A stretch of 64,000 bases of DNA from Herbidospora cretacea (GTDB lineage Bacteria > Actinomycetota > Actinomycetes > Streptosporangiales > Streptosporangiaceae), in NCBI RefSeq assembly GCF_001570605.1, contig NZ_BBXG01000007.1, forward strand, positions 118,042-182,041. The letters run 5' to 3'. Positions 35,815-43,477 of this stretch are shown piece by piece. A program made the position numbers and the translations under genes. Each line of letters starts with the position of its first letter. Position 1 is the stretch's first letter. The notes beneath the pieces are model-generated. The model had not been told where the DNA came from. It searched no databases and saw nothing but the letters and a program-made list of their open reading frames with translations.

Positions 35815-36393
35815 TCACCTCGACTGCAGGGCGTCGAGCGCCACCGCCATGGCGATGACCAGGCGGCGGTCCAGCCTTGGGTCGTTGATCTCGATGGCGT
35901 ATCGGTCGCGCAGGCCCCACTTGCGGTCGACCGAGAACGCGATCGACGCGCCCACGCTGAAGTCGAAGTGGTAGGGCAGCCACTCCAGGGAGTCGGCGAA
36001 GCGCCTTAACAAGGCCACCGACAGCCGGCGTTCCGTTCCCGTGTACGTCGGCAGGCCCGGCTGCTGGACGTGCCACGTCGAGCGGAGCAGCGACTTGCCG
36101 AAGTCCTTGCGGAACATGCCGATCGACGTGCCGGAGGCGTCGACCACGTCGTAGCCGCTCGCGAGGTCGATCACCTTCCGCGCCTTGAAGGAGGCGAGGG
36201 CCTCGGCGCGGGACTCGTCGGTGTAGAAGGTCACCTGTTCCTTGAGGGTCAGGCGTTTCTGTTCGGCGAACGCGACCACCGAGCCCTCGGAGCCGTCGGG
36301 TGACTCCGTGCTCACCACGTAGCGGTTGACCATCGGGGTGATCTTCTGGCGAAGGATCAGCTTCGAGTGGGTCTGGAGGACCGTCGCGTCCAC
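35815..36393 (-). CDS. LURP-one/tubby-like fold protein
   Basis: 192 residues from GTG 36393, chosen because GGAGG stands 5 bases upstream; a longer frame to 36435 overlaps the TetR gene. Repeated strands (LILRQKITPMVNRYVVST, KQVTFYTDES, SGYDVVDASGTSIGMFRKDF) fit the LURP-one-related/scramblase fold. Function in bacteria is unknown. Its ATG-distal end lies close to the NYN terminator; it follows the TetR gene on the same strand, but the 34-bp gap permits co-transcription. Confidence 0.6.
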   Translation of the reverse strand: MDATVLQTHSKLILRQKITPMVNRYVVSTESPDGSEGSVVAFAEQKRLTLKEQVTFYTDESRAEALASFKARKVIDLASGYDVVDASGTSIGMFRKDFGKSLLRSTWHVQQPGLPTYTGTERRLSVALLRRFADSLEWLPYHFDFSVGASIAFSVDRKWGLRDRYAIEINDPRLDRRLVIAMAVALDALQSR

Positions 36394-36427
36394 AAGAACC
36401 TCCGTTTTCAGGGCTTTTTCCACCCTA

Positions 36428-37018
36428 TTACCCAAGATCCCCTGTCAGATAGCGCTGGACGGACGGGCCTACGGAGATCGTCAGTTCGTCGACGGTCATG
36501 CTCGCCAGGGGCTCGACGGCCAGGACGTAGCGGGCGAAGGCCAAGCCCATGAGCTGGGCGGCGGCCAGGATCGCGCGGCGGTCGGGGTGTTGCCCGGGGA
36601 GGTTCTTGGCCAGCGGGGCGGCCAGGGCGCCGCCCATGAAGTCGCGCATGATCTGGGCCGCGGCGGGTGTGGTGGCTATGGAGCCGACGATGGCGCGGAT
36701 TCTGGGGCCGGTCTCGGGGCTCTCCCAGACCTCCAGGTAGCGGCGCGTCAGTCGTACACCCAGCGAGGAGAGGTCGCCCGCCAGGACCGACGCGAGTTCC
36801 TCGATCGGCATGGCGCCGCGCAGGGCGGCGTCGAAGAGGCCGTCCTTGTTGCCGAAGAAGTGCATGACCAGGGCCGGGTCGACGTCGGCGGCGCGGGCGA
36901 CGCCGCGGATCGTGGTGGCGGCGTAGCCGGACTCGGTGAAGGAGGCGATGGCGGCCTCCAGGATCGCGTCTCTCGTCTGGGTCGAGCCGGTGCGGCGGCC
37001 GGTCTTTCCTGTCTCCAT
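36428..37018 (-). CDS. TetR-family regulator
   Basis: 196 residues. N-terminal TetR helix-turn-helix at about 14-60 (TRDAILEAAIASFTESGYAA, then GVARAADVDPALVMHFFGNK). The C-terminal ligand domain is all-helical, of the TetR_C type, ligand unknown. It is divergent from the membrane protein at 37091 across a 72-bp spacer with 15-bp repeats and two inverted repeats, so it very likely represses itself and the transporter-like gene. Confidence 0.92.
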   Translation of the reverse strand: METGKTGRRTGSTQTRDAILEAAIASFTESGYAATTIRGVARAADVDPALVMHFFGNKDGLFDAALRGAMPIEELASVLAGDLSSLGVRLTRRYLEVWESPETGPRIRAIVGSIATTPAAAQIMRDFMGGALAAPLAKNLPGQHPDRRAILAAAQLMGLAFARYVLAVEPLASMTVDELTISVGPSVQRYLTGDLG

Positions 37019-37026
37019 GGGGACTA

Positions 37027-37080
37027 TTCAACCATGTTGAATTCATCTATGTTGAACTCAACAGCGTTGAAGTCATCAAT
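37027..37080. promoter_or_regulatory. TetR operator region: three GTTGAA repeats, 15 bp apart
   Basis: GTTGAA recurs at 37036, 37051 and 37066, each followed by n-TCA, so the unit is 15 bp long. Two inverted repeats lie within it: TTCAACcatGTTGAA (37027-37041) and TGTTGAacTCAACA (37050-37063). The block fills the spacer between the divergent TetR and membrane genes. In the membrane gene's frame it also reads as M-L-N-S-S units with extra ATG codons at 37034 and 37049. Confidence 0.7.
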
Positions 37081-37090
37081 GGGAGAAATC

Positions 37091-37999
37091 ATGAAGAGGC
37101 TGATCCCGGCCGTGGTGCTGGCCACGCTCATCGGGATGTTCTTCGTCGGGTCGTTCGTCGGGGCGCTGCACGCGCCCGAGCCCCACGACGTGCCGGTCGG
37201 CGTCGTCGGGCCGCCGCAGGCCCTCGCGCAGATGGCCCAGAAGCTCGACGGCAAGTTCGAGCTCACCGGCTACGCCGACGAGGCCGCCGCCCGGGAGGCG
37301 CTCGGCGGGCGCGAGGTCGACGCGGTGCTGCTGCCGCAGCAGCAGAAGCTGGTGGTGGCGAGCGCGGCGAGCCGGTCGGCGTCGACGGTCATCACCTCGG
37401 TGTTCACCGCCGCCGCGCCGCTGACCGTGGAGGACGCGCATCCGCTGCCGCCCGGTGACCAGGGCGGGATCGCCGGGATGTTCTTCGTGATCGGGCTGGT
37501 CGTCCCGGGCATCGCCATCGGCGTGGCGGCGGGCCGGGAGAAGGCGCTGCCGGGCATCGGGGCCGTCGTGCTGGCCGGGGTCACCGCCGGGCTGGCCAAC
37601 GCGTGGCTCGGCGACGTCGTGTTCGGCGCGCTGCCCGGGGCGTTCCTCGGGCTGGCGGGGGTCTCGGCGGCGGTCGTGATCACGCTCGGGCTGGTCGTCT
37701 CGGGGCTGGTGCGGCTCATCGGGACGGCGGGCGCGGGGCTCGCCGGTCTGCTCTTCGTGGTGATCGGGGTGCCGGCCAGCGGCGGGCCGCTCGGGGCGCG
37801 GTTCATTCCCGAGTGGTACGCGGCGGTCGGGAGCTTCCTCCCGGTGGGGCAGGGATCGGCCGCCATCAGGAACGTCGTGTTCTTCGACGGAGCGGCTCTC
37901 GGGATGCCGCTGCTGGTCATGGCGGGTTGGGCCGCGGTTGGCTTGACCCTGACCCTCTCAGCGAGGTCTCAGGTCAGAGGTGCATCATTCGTGGGGTGA
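37091..37999 (+). CDS. Integral membrane protein, YhgE/ABC-2-permease-like
   Basis: 302 residues from ATG 37091 with GGGAGA 4 bases upstream; earlier in-frame ATGs fall inside the operator repeats. An N-terminal helix (LIPAVVLATLIGMFFVGSFV) is followed by an extracytoplasmic domain (VPVGVVGPPQALAQMAQKLD onward), then about five or six membrane helices from residue 130. This resembles YhgE/Pip and ABC-2-type permease proteins, in which the outer domain lies between helix 1 and 2. No ATPase is adjacent. TetR-controlled; possibly efflux. Overlaps the next gene by 4 bp. Confidence 0.75.
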   Translation: MKRLIPAVVLATLIGMFFVGSFVGALHAPEPHDVPVGVVGPPQALAQMAQKLDGKFELTGYADEAAAREALGGREVDAVLLPQQQKLVVASAASRSASTVITSVFTAAAPLTVEDAHPLPPGDQGGIAGMFFVIGLVVPGIAIGVAAGREKALPGIGAVVLAGVTAGLANAWLGDVVFGALPGAFLGLAGVSAAVVITLGLVVSGLVRLIGTAGAGLAGLLFVVIGVPASGGPLGARFIPEWYAAVGSFLPVGQGSAAIRNVVFFDGAALGMPLLVMAGWAAVGLTLTLSARSQVRGASFVG

Positions 38000-38988
38000 G
38001 GTTGATTCGCCGGTTGAAATGGCCGGCCATGGCGGGGCTGGCCGTGCTGGCGTACCTCACGCTGCGGGAGGCCCTGCCGGCGCCGTCCGAGGTGTGGGAC
38101 GTGATCACCGCGGCCGACTCCAACTGGCTGATGGTGGCGGCGGCGTTCCAGGTGCTGGCGATGGTCGTCTTCGCCCGGTTCTTCCGCCGGCTGCTGGCGC
38201 TCGGCGGGGTCACGGTCTCCCGGCCGCGCATCCTCGCGGTGACCTTCGCCAGGAACGCCGTGGCGGGGTCGCTGCCCGCCGGGCCGGTGGTGTCGGTGGC
38301 GTACACGACCCAGGTGTTCGCCAAGCTCGGGGCCGGGAAGCGGCTGATCGCGGCGGTGCTGGTGCTGGCGGCCGGCTACTCCGGGGCGACGTTCGGGCTG
38401 CTGGCGCTGGTGGCGCTGGTCTTCTCTCCGGGGACCCGGGTGATCACGCTGATCGCGCTCGGCGCGGTGGTCGTGCTCGGCGTCCTCGTCTTCAAGGCGG
38501 GGCATCTGATCGACCGGATGCCCAAGGTCGCCGGGCAGTTGCGGGCCACCTTCGCCACCGTCGGCGGGACCCGGCGCGACCACTTCCGGCTGGCCCATCT
38601 GGCGCTGCTGAACTGGGTGCTCGACGTGATCAGCCTGGGGGCGGTCTGCGTCGCCATCGAGGCGACCGCCAACCCCCACACGGTCCTGCTGGGCTTCGTG
38701 GCGGCCAAGACGGCCGCCGCGCTCGCGGTGGTGCCGGGCGGTCTCGGGGTGGCCGAGGTGGGGATGGCGGCGACGTACATCGCAGCCGGGATGTCGGGCG
38801 GGCAGGCGGCGGCGGTCGTGCTGCTCTACCGGCTGGTGTCCTACTGGATGAACCTCGTCCTGGGCTGGATCGCGTGGATCCTCCTGCACGACTCGATCCG
38901 CAGGACCCTCGTCGGAGGGCTGGTCAGGTTCGGGGCGGCGCTGAGCCCGTTCGCCTATCCGCCCTCCGACCGGCACGCCGCCCCCTAG
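37996..38988 (+). CDS. Lysylphosphatidylglycerol synthase-TM/UPF0104-like flippase
   Basis: 330 residues, about eight membrane helices. GTG 37996 overlaps the upstream stop by 4 bp. The helix containing VVPGGLGVAEVGMAATYIAAG (about 247-267) is the family's conserved P-G-G-L-G-x-x-E motif, as found in the MprF flippase domain and glycosyl-2-phosphate transporters. No MprF synthase domain is present. The role may be lipid flipping in the same TetR unit as the upstream membrane gene. It meets the next TetR gene tail to tail with a 4-bp overlap. Confidence 0.85.
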   Translation: MRLIRRLKWPAMAGLAVLAYLTLREALPAPSEVWDVITAADSNWLMVAAAFQVLAMVVFARFFRRLLALGGVTVSRPRILAVTFARNAVAGSLPAGPVVSVAYTTQVFAKLGAGKRLIAAVLVLAAGYSGATFGLLALVALVFSPGTRVITLIALGAVVVLGVLVFKAGHLIDRMPKVAGQLRATFATVGGTRRDHFRLAHLALLNWVLDVISLGAVCVAIEATANPHTVLLGFVAAKTAAALAVVPGGLGVAEVGMAATYIAAGMSGGQAAAVVLLYRLVSYWMNLVLGWIAWILLHDSIRRTLVGGLVRFGAALSPFAYPPSDRHAAP

Positions 38989-39536
38989 GGGCGCAGCCCG
39001 TCGAGCAGCCGGGCCACCGTGCGGCGGCGCAGGTCGGGGGTCCATCCGGCGGCCAGCGCGCCGTGGCAGGCGGCGGTCAGCAGCGCGGTGACCTCGTCGG
39101 CCGCCACGCCGGCCCGCACCGTGCCGGCTTCCCGCGCCCGCGCGAGCAGCACCTCCACGACCCCGCCCAGCCCCGCCACCTGGCGGTCGACCCCCACGTC
39201 GGTGCCGCCGGCGGCGAGCAGGTGGACGACCGTGCGCGCGCCCGCCGCGTGGTCGACGACCTCGGCGAAGAACGTGAACAGCGCCTGCCCGTCTCCTTCG
39301 GCGGCCAGCGTCGCGGCCCGGACGGCCAGCCGCTCCTGGACGTCCTTCATCAGCGCGGCGAGCAGGTCGGCCTTGGTCGGGAAGTGGCGGAAGACGGTCC
39401 CGATCGCGACCCCCGCCGACCGGGCGACCTCCTCGGTGGACGCGGACGTCCCCAGGGCGTCGAAGACCTCGGCGGCGGCGGCCAGGATGCGGGCCCGGTT
39501 GCGCCGGGCGTCGGCGCGCAGAGGAGGTTCGGGCAT
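38985..39536 (-). CDS. TetR-family regulator
   Basis: 183 residues. Helix-turn-helix at about 10-60 (RRNRARILAAAAEVFDALGT, then VARSAGVAIGTVFRHFPTK); a short helical ligand domain ends in ARLLDGLRP. Divergent from the SnoaL-like gene across 80 bp that hold two 14-bp palindromes, most likely its operators. Tail overlap of 4 bp with the upstream flippase-like gene. Ligand unknown. Confidence 0.92.
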   Translation of the reverse strand: MPEPPLRADARRNRARILAAAAEVFDALGTSASTEEVARSAGVAIGTVFRHFPTKADLLAALMKDVQERLAVRAATLAAEGDGQALFTFFAEVVDHAAGARTVVHLLAAGGTDVGVDRQVAGLGGVVEVLLARAREAGTVRAGVAADEVTALLTAACHGALAAGWTPDLRRRTVARLLDGLRP

Positions 39537-39554
39537 CGGCTCTCATTGACAAGG

Positions 39555-39601
39555 TGAGTGGTGACTCATAATTTAGGCCAGACAAAGTGAGTCGCCACTC
39601 A
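39555..39601. promoter_or_regulatory. Two 14-bp palindromes TGAGT-N4-ACTCA, TetR operators
   Basis: TGAGTGGTGACTCA (39555-39568) and TGAGTCGCCACTCA (39588-39601), centres 33 bp apart, about three helix turns, so two TetR dimers would sit on the same face. They fill the spacer between the TetR gene and the SnoaL-like gene. Confidence 0.7.
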
Positions 39602-39616
39602 TGTTAGGAGTCCAGC

Positions 39617-40030
39617 GTGCTGCTGACCGGACCTCGCGAGGCGTTCGAACGATTCCGCGACCACCTGCTGACCCCCGCCGCCCCCGGCCTCGAACACTTC
39701 CTGGCCGACGACGGGGTGGTGGAGAGCCCGTTCGCCCCGCCGGGCGCGCCCCGGCGCGTCGAAGGGCGGCAGGCGTTCGCGGCCGGAGTGGTGCCGCAGC
39801 GGGAGGCGCTGCGGGCGCGCGTCACGTTCACCGACGTGCGGGACGTGGTCGTCCACGAGACGGCCGACCCCGAGGTGGCCGTCGTCGAATACGAGATCGA
39901 AGGGGTCCGGGAAGCCGACGGGATGCGGGCGGCGGCGCCGTTCGCCGTGGTCGTGAGGGTGACGGACGGGAAAGTGGCGCTCTGGCGGGAGTACCAGAAC
40001 CCGGCGGCGATGGCACTCCTCGTCACCTAG
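39617..40030 (+). CDS. SnoaL-like/NTF2-fold protein
   Basis: 137 residues from GTG 39617; AGGAG at 39606-39610 gives the start. The fold is marked by an N-terminal helix pair (EAFERFRDHLLTPAAPGLEH, FLADDGVVESPFAPPG) and the final WREYQNPAAM. NTF2-like proteins are isomerases, hydrolases or ligand binders; this one's substrate is unknown. It is the probable target of the adjacent TetR regulator, which makes a role in response to a small molecule likely. Confidence 0.8.
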   Translation: MLLTGPREAFERFRDHLLTPAAPGLEHFLADDGVVESPFAPPGAPRRVEGRQAFAAGVVPQREALRARVTFTDVRDVVVHETADPEVAVVEYEIEGVREADGMRAAAPFAVVVRVTDGKVALWREYQNPAAMALLVT

Positions 40031-40116
40031 GGGTTTTCTCAGGGTTCGTGGTGGAACGGGGCTATTTGCCGGTTCGTTGAGCCGGATAACCGAACCACAC
40101 GATGGAGGAACTCCTG

Positions 40117-40311
40117 ATGCACCGATCCCGTCACCACAAGATGATCGCCGGGGTCTGCGGCGGCATCGCCGAGCGCTACAACATGTCCCCGACGGTCGTC
40201 CGTCTGCTGTTCGTCGCCTCCTGCATCCTCCCCGGCCCGCAGTTCGTGGCGTACCTGATCATGTGGGTGCTCTTCCCCAAGGCACCCGCGCAGAAGTACG
40301 CGCACCACTGA
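40117..40311 (+). CDS. PspC-domain small membrane protein
   Basis: 64 residues. ATG 40117 has GGAGGAA six bases upstream (40105-40110), better than the earlier ATG 40102, which lies inside that site. Domain: MIAGVCGGIAERYNMSPTVV (9-28) followed by one membrane helix (LLFVASCILPGPQFVAYLIM). PspC proteins are envelope-stress components in E. coli; in actinomycetes they are usually short and of unknown role. Confidence 0.9.
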   Translation: MHRSRHHKMIAGVCGGIAERYNMSPTVVRLLFVASCILPGPQFVAYLIMWVLFPKAPAQKYAHH

Positions 40312-40326
40312 CCTATCCTCGGTTCC

Positions 40327-40962
40327 ATGGACGCACGGCCGCTGACCCTGATCCACGATGAGCTGGTCGACTACGAGAAGGCCATGGCCACCATGGACGA
40401 ACTCATCGCCGACCGGCAGGAGGATCGCCGACCCGACACCCTGTGGCTCCTCAGCCACCCGAAGGTGTTCACGGTCGGCCGGCGGACCCTGACAGAACAC
40501 CTGCCCGACCCCTCCCACGGGATCCCCGTGGTGACGACCACCCGGGGCGGGCAGCTCACCTACCACGGCCCCGGGCAGCTCGTCGGTTATCTGATCGTCA
40601 AGCTGCGCACCGGAGAGGGGGTCGTCGACTACATCCGCGAGGTGGAACTCCGGCTGGTCGACGCCCTCGCCGCGGTCGGCGTCGAGGCCGAGCGGCGCGA
40701 CACCCCGCCCGGCTCCGAACTGCTCACCGGGGTCTGGACCCGCGCCACCGCCCGGAAGATCGTCTCCATCGGCATGCGCGCCTCCAAGGGCGTGACCAGC
40801 CACGGCTTCGCCATCAACGTCGACGGCGACCTCACTCCGTGGGACCTGGCGGTGCCCTGCGGGATGCCCGACGTCGACATGACCTCGGTCTCCCGCGAGA
40901 CCCACACCGGCGACATGGCGACGGTGGCCGCCGCCGTGGCGGCGGCCTTCGAAGCTAGCTGA
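40327..40962 (+). CDS. lipB: Octanoyl-ACP:protein octanoyltransferase
   Basis: Moves octanoate from acyl carrier protein to lipoyl domains, the first step of lipoic acid synthesis. 211 residues. Catalytic Cys178 in VPCGMPD and Lys144 in ARKIVSIG; TTRGGQLTYHGPGQLVGY (71-88) is the family signature. The usual partner lipA is not in the window. Converges on the APC permease with an 8-bp overlap. Confidence 0.95.
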   Translation: MDARPLTLIHDELVDYEKAMATMDELIADRQEDRRPDTLWLLSHPKVFTVGRRTLTEHLPDPSHGIPVVTTTRGGQLTYHGPGQLVGYLIVKLRTGEGVVDYIREVELRLVDALAAVGVEAERRDTPPGSELLTGVWTRATARKIVSIGMRASKGVTSHGFAINVDGDLTPWDLAVPCGMPDVDMTSVSRETHTGDMATVAAAVAAAFEAS

Positions 40963-42469
40963 CCGATTCCTCGTCCACGGTCCTGCGGGGGCCGGTGAAC
41001 CAGTGGCGGGCCGACAGCGCCCACCACAGGCCGACGCCGAGCACCATCACCCCGACGACGATGGGTGCGAAATTCACCGCCGTCCAGGTGAAGTCAGCGC
41101 TGAACGGCACGCCGGCGGGGACCAGCGGCATGATGAAGTAGATCGACACGATCGCGATCTCGATGATCGCGATCCAGCTCATCACCTTGTACTTGCGCCC
41201 GAGCGTCCACGGGCCGGGCTGGAACCGGTCGCCCATCCGCAACCGCAGGTAGATCGGGATCGCGAAGGCGATGTAGAGCCCGATGACCGCGACGGAGACG
41301 ACCGCGTAGAACGCCAGCGGCGCGCCACCGGGCGCCTCGTAAAGGGCGGGCAGGGTCAGCACCAGGGCCGCGACGCAGCCGAGGATGATCGCGTTCACCG
41401 GTGTCCGGTTCCGGTCCACCCTGGACCAGAGCCGCCACCCAGGAACGGCACCGTCCCGGGAGAACGCGTAGGTCATGCGTGACATCGAGGTCACACAGCT
41501 CATACCGCAGAAGAACTGGCCGATCGTGGAGATCGCCAGGATCGCGTTGGCGAGGTTGCCCGACAGGGCGGTGTCGAAAATGGTTGCGACGGGGACCTTA
41601 GAGGCACTGATCGCGTCGACGTCGGTAGCAGCGAACAGGAACGCCAGCAGCAGGATCCAGCCGCCGATCGCCGAATAGAAGATTGACTGCCAGAGGCCGC
41701 GCGCTGCGGACATGGACGCGCCCTGGGTCTCCTCCGACACGTGGGCACAGGCGTCGAATCCGGTGATCGTGTACTGGGTGAGCAGGAAGCCCAGCGGCAG
41801 TACATAGAACCAGAAGCTGCTGTCGCTGAAGCCCGAGTTGTTGATCGTCTCGGTGAAGACGAATGAGAAGGACTGGTGCGAGTCCGGACCGAAGATCAGA
41901 ATCAGCACGATGATCGCCGCACCGAATACGTGCCACCAGACCGAGACGTTCTGGAGCAGCGCGATCAGCCGGTGGCTGTAGACGTTGATGAGGGCGTGCA
42001 GTGCCAGGACGACCGCGAACAGGATGAACGTCGTCGTCAGCGAGACCTCAAGACCGACGAACCGGTTCAGGGTGATGTTCAGGAAGGTCGCGCAGCCGTA
42101 GTCGACCGACGCGGTCACCGCCACCAGGCCGATCAGGTTGAACCAGCCGGTGAACCAGCCGTGGATCGGCTTGCCCATCTTCGCGGCCCACCAGTAGATG
42201 CCGCCCGCCGTGGGATAGGCCGACACCAGCTCCGACATGCACAAGCCGATGATCAGAATGAAGATCGAGATGATCGGCCAGCCCCACGAGATGGCGATGG
42301 GGCCGCCGTTGTTCCACGCCTGGCCGAACGTGGTGAAGCAGCCGGCCAGGATCGAGATGATGGAGAAGGAGATCGCGAAGTTGGAGAAGCCGCTCCAGGT
42401 CCGGGACAGCTCCTGCTTGTAGCCGAGTTCCGCCAGCCGTTTGGCGTCCTCGTCGAGGGATTGAGCCAT
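40955..42469 (-). CDS. APC-family amino acid/amine permease
   Basis: 504 residues, about 12 membrane helices, with the opening LGYKQELSRTWSGFSNFAIS that is typical of the amino acid/choline transporter group. A strong ribosome site lies upstream (GAGGAGG). It is 30 bp downstream of the phosphotransferase gene on the same strand and divergent from a dimethylglycine-dehydrogenase-like enzyme, so the substrate is probably a choline-, betaine- or glycine-type amine. Substrate is inferred from context. Confidence 0.85.
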   Translation of the reverse strand: MAQSLDEDAKRLAELGYKQELSRTWSGFSNFAISFSIISILAGCFTTFGQAWNNGGPIAISWGWPIISIFILIIGLCMSELVSAYPTAGGIYWWAAKMGKPIHGWFTGWFNLIGLVAVTASVDYGCATFLNITLNRFVGLEVSLTTTFILFAVVLALHALINVYSHRLIALLQNVSVWWHVFGAAIIVLILIFGPDSHQSFSFVFTETINNSGFSDSSFWFYVLPLGFLLTQYTITGFDACAHVSEETQGASMSAARGLWQSIFYSAIGGWILLLAFLFAATDVDAISASKVPVATIFDTALSGNLANAILAISTIGQFFCGMSCVTSMSRMTYAFSRDGAVPGWRLWSRVDRNRTPVNAIILGCVAALVLTLPALYEAPGGAPLAFYAVVSVAVIGLYIAFAIPIYLRLRMGDRFQPGPWTLGRKYKVMSWIAIIEIAIVSIYFIMPLVPAGVPFSADFTWTAVNFAPIVVGVMVLGVGLWWALSARHWFTGPRRTVDEESVS

Positions 42470-42499
42470 TGAGGCCTCCTCATGCCGTGCTTGGGGGGA

Positions 42500-43405
42500 T
42501 TACCGGCCAGCGGCGTCCATGAGGGATCCGAAGCCGGGGTCCGTGAGATCGCCCGTCGCCTTGGCGAACTTGGTCGCGGCTTCGGCGTTGTAGTCGAAGT
42601 CGCGCTGCTGGGCGACCAGGCCGTGGTGCACGACGAACCAGAGTGTCCAGGTCAGATTGGACATGATCGCGTTCAGTCGCACACGGGCGATCAGCGCCTC
42701 GTCGTGGGTGCCGAAATAGGCTCGGGTGAGCCGTTCGACGTCGTCGGGGTCGAAGGAGGCCTCGGCGGCGATGTCGCCCAGTTCGAAGCAGGGGTCGTTG
42801 TTGCCGGAGAGCTGGTAGTCGACGATTCTGACCCGGCCGTGCGCCTCGATGAAGTTCTCGGGGAGCAGGTCGTTGTGGCAGGGTACGTCCGTTATGTGGC
42901 GTTTCGCCAGGGTCTCTTCGATCGCGTGGACGGTCCCGGCCCACTCGAAGTAACCGGCGGGGGCCGGCAGGCCGTGCTCCCGGCACAGGGCGGTGAAGGC
43001 CTCGTACTTGCGGAAGATCGAGAAGTCGTTGGCGAAGCGCGGGCCCGCGTGGAGCGCCTTGCAGGCCGCCGCGATGCCGGCGATCCGGTCGCGGACGGCG
43101 GGGGCGTCGAGCGTCACGCCGTCGATGTACTCCAGGATCAGCGCGCCCGGCAGTTCGTGCAGCACCCGGGCGCCCACGCCGGTCCCGGCGGCGACCACGG
43201 TGTTGGCGATCTCCTGGTCGAGGGGGAGGCCGAGCCCGGTCGCGGCGATCTTCGGATCGAGCACGCGCAGCAGCCAGCGGTCGCCCTCGTCGGTCTCCAC
43301 CCGGGCGATGTAGTGGCTCAGGCCGCCCTTGATCCGCGTGTGCGTGACGGGCCGTCCGGCCCAGGACGCGACCAGACCCAGCGCGTCCGCGACGGGATCT
43401 GGCAT
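42500..43405 (-). CDS. Phosphotransferase, choline/ethanolamine kinase-like
   Basis: 301 residues from the minus-strand ATG 43405 with AGGAG upstream. Kinase-like fold: N-lobe VTHTRIKGGLSHYIARVETD, hinge region ALILEYIDG, catalytic loop VPCHNDLLPENF and metal-binding Asp in VDYQLSGNNDPCFELGDIA. That pattern matches the choline/aminoglycoside phosphotransferase family. It precedes an APC permease and is divergent from the dimethylglycine-dehydrogenase-like gene, so an amine alcohol or betaine-related substrate is likely. Confidence 0.87.
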   Translation of the reverse strand: MPDPVADALGLVASWAGRPVTHTRIKGGLSHYIARVETDEGDRWLLRVLDPKIAATGLGLPLDQEIANTVVAAGTGVGARVLHELPGALILEYIDGVTLDAPAVRDRIAGIAAACKALHAGPRFANDFSIFRKYEAFTALCREHGLPAPAGYFEWAGTVHAIEETLAKRHITDVPCHNDLLPENFIEAHGRVRIVDYQLSGNNDPCFELGDIAAEASFDPDDVERLTRAYFGTHDEALIARVRLNAIMSNLTWTLWFVVHHGLVAQQRDFDYNAEAATKFAKATGDLTDPGFGSLMDAAGR

Positions 43406-43418
43406 GCGCTGCTCCTTT

Positions 43419-43436
43419 TGGTCTACGTTTAGACCA
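43419..43436. promoter_or_regulatory. 18-bp operator TGGTCTAcgttTAGACCA
   Basis: Perfect 7-bp arms around a 4-base spacer, in the 72-bp divergent region between the kinase-like gene (start 43405) and the flavoprotein gene (start 43478). It can regulate both directions. The arms recall GntR/IclR-type sites, but no regulator gene is adjacent, so the protein acts from elsewhere. Confidence 0.65.
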
Positions 43437-43477
43437 TTGATCGCATTTTGGGCGTCAGTTGTTACAGGACGGTACCG

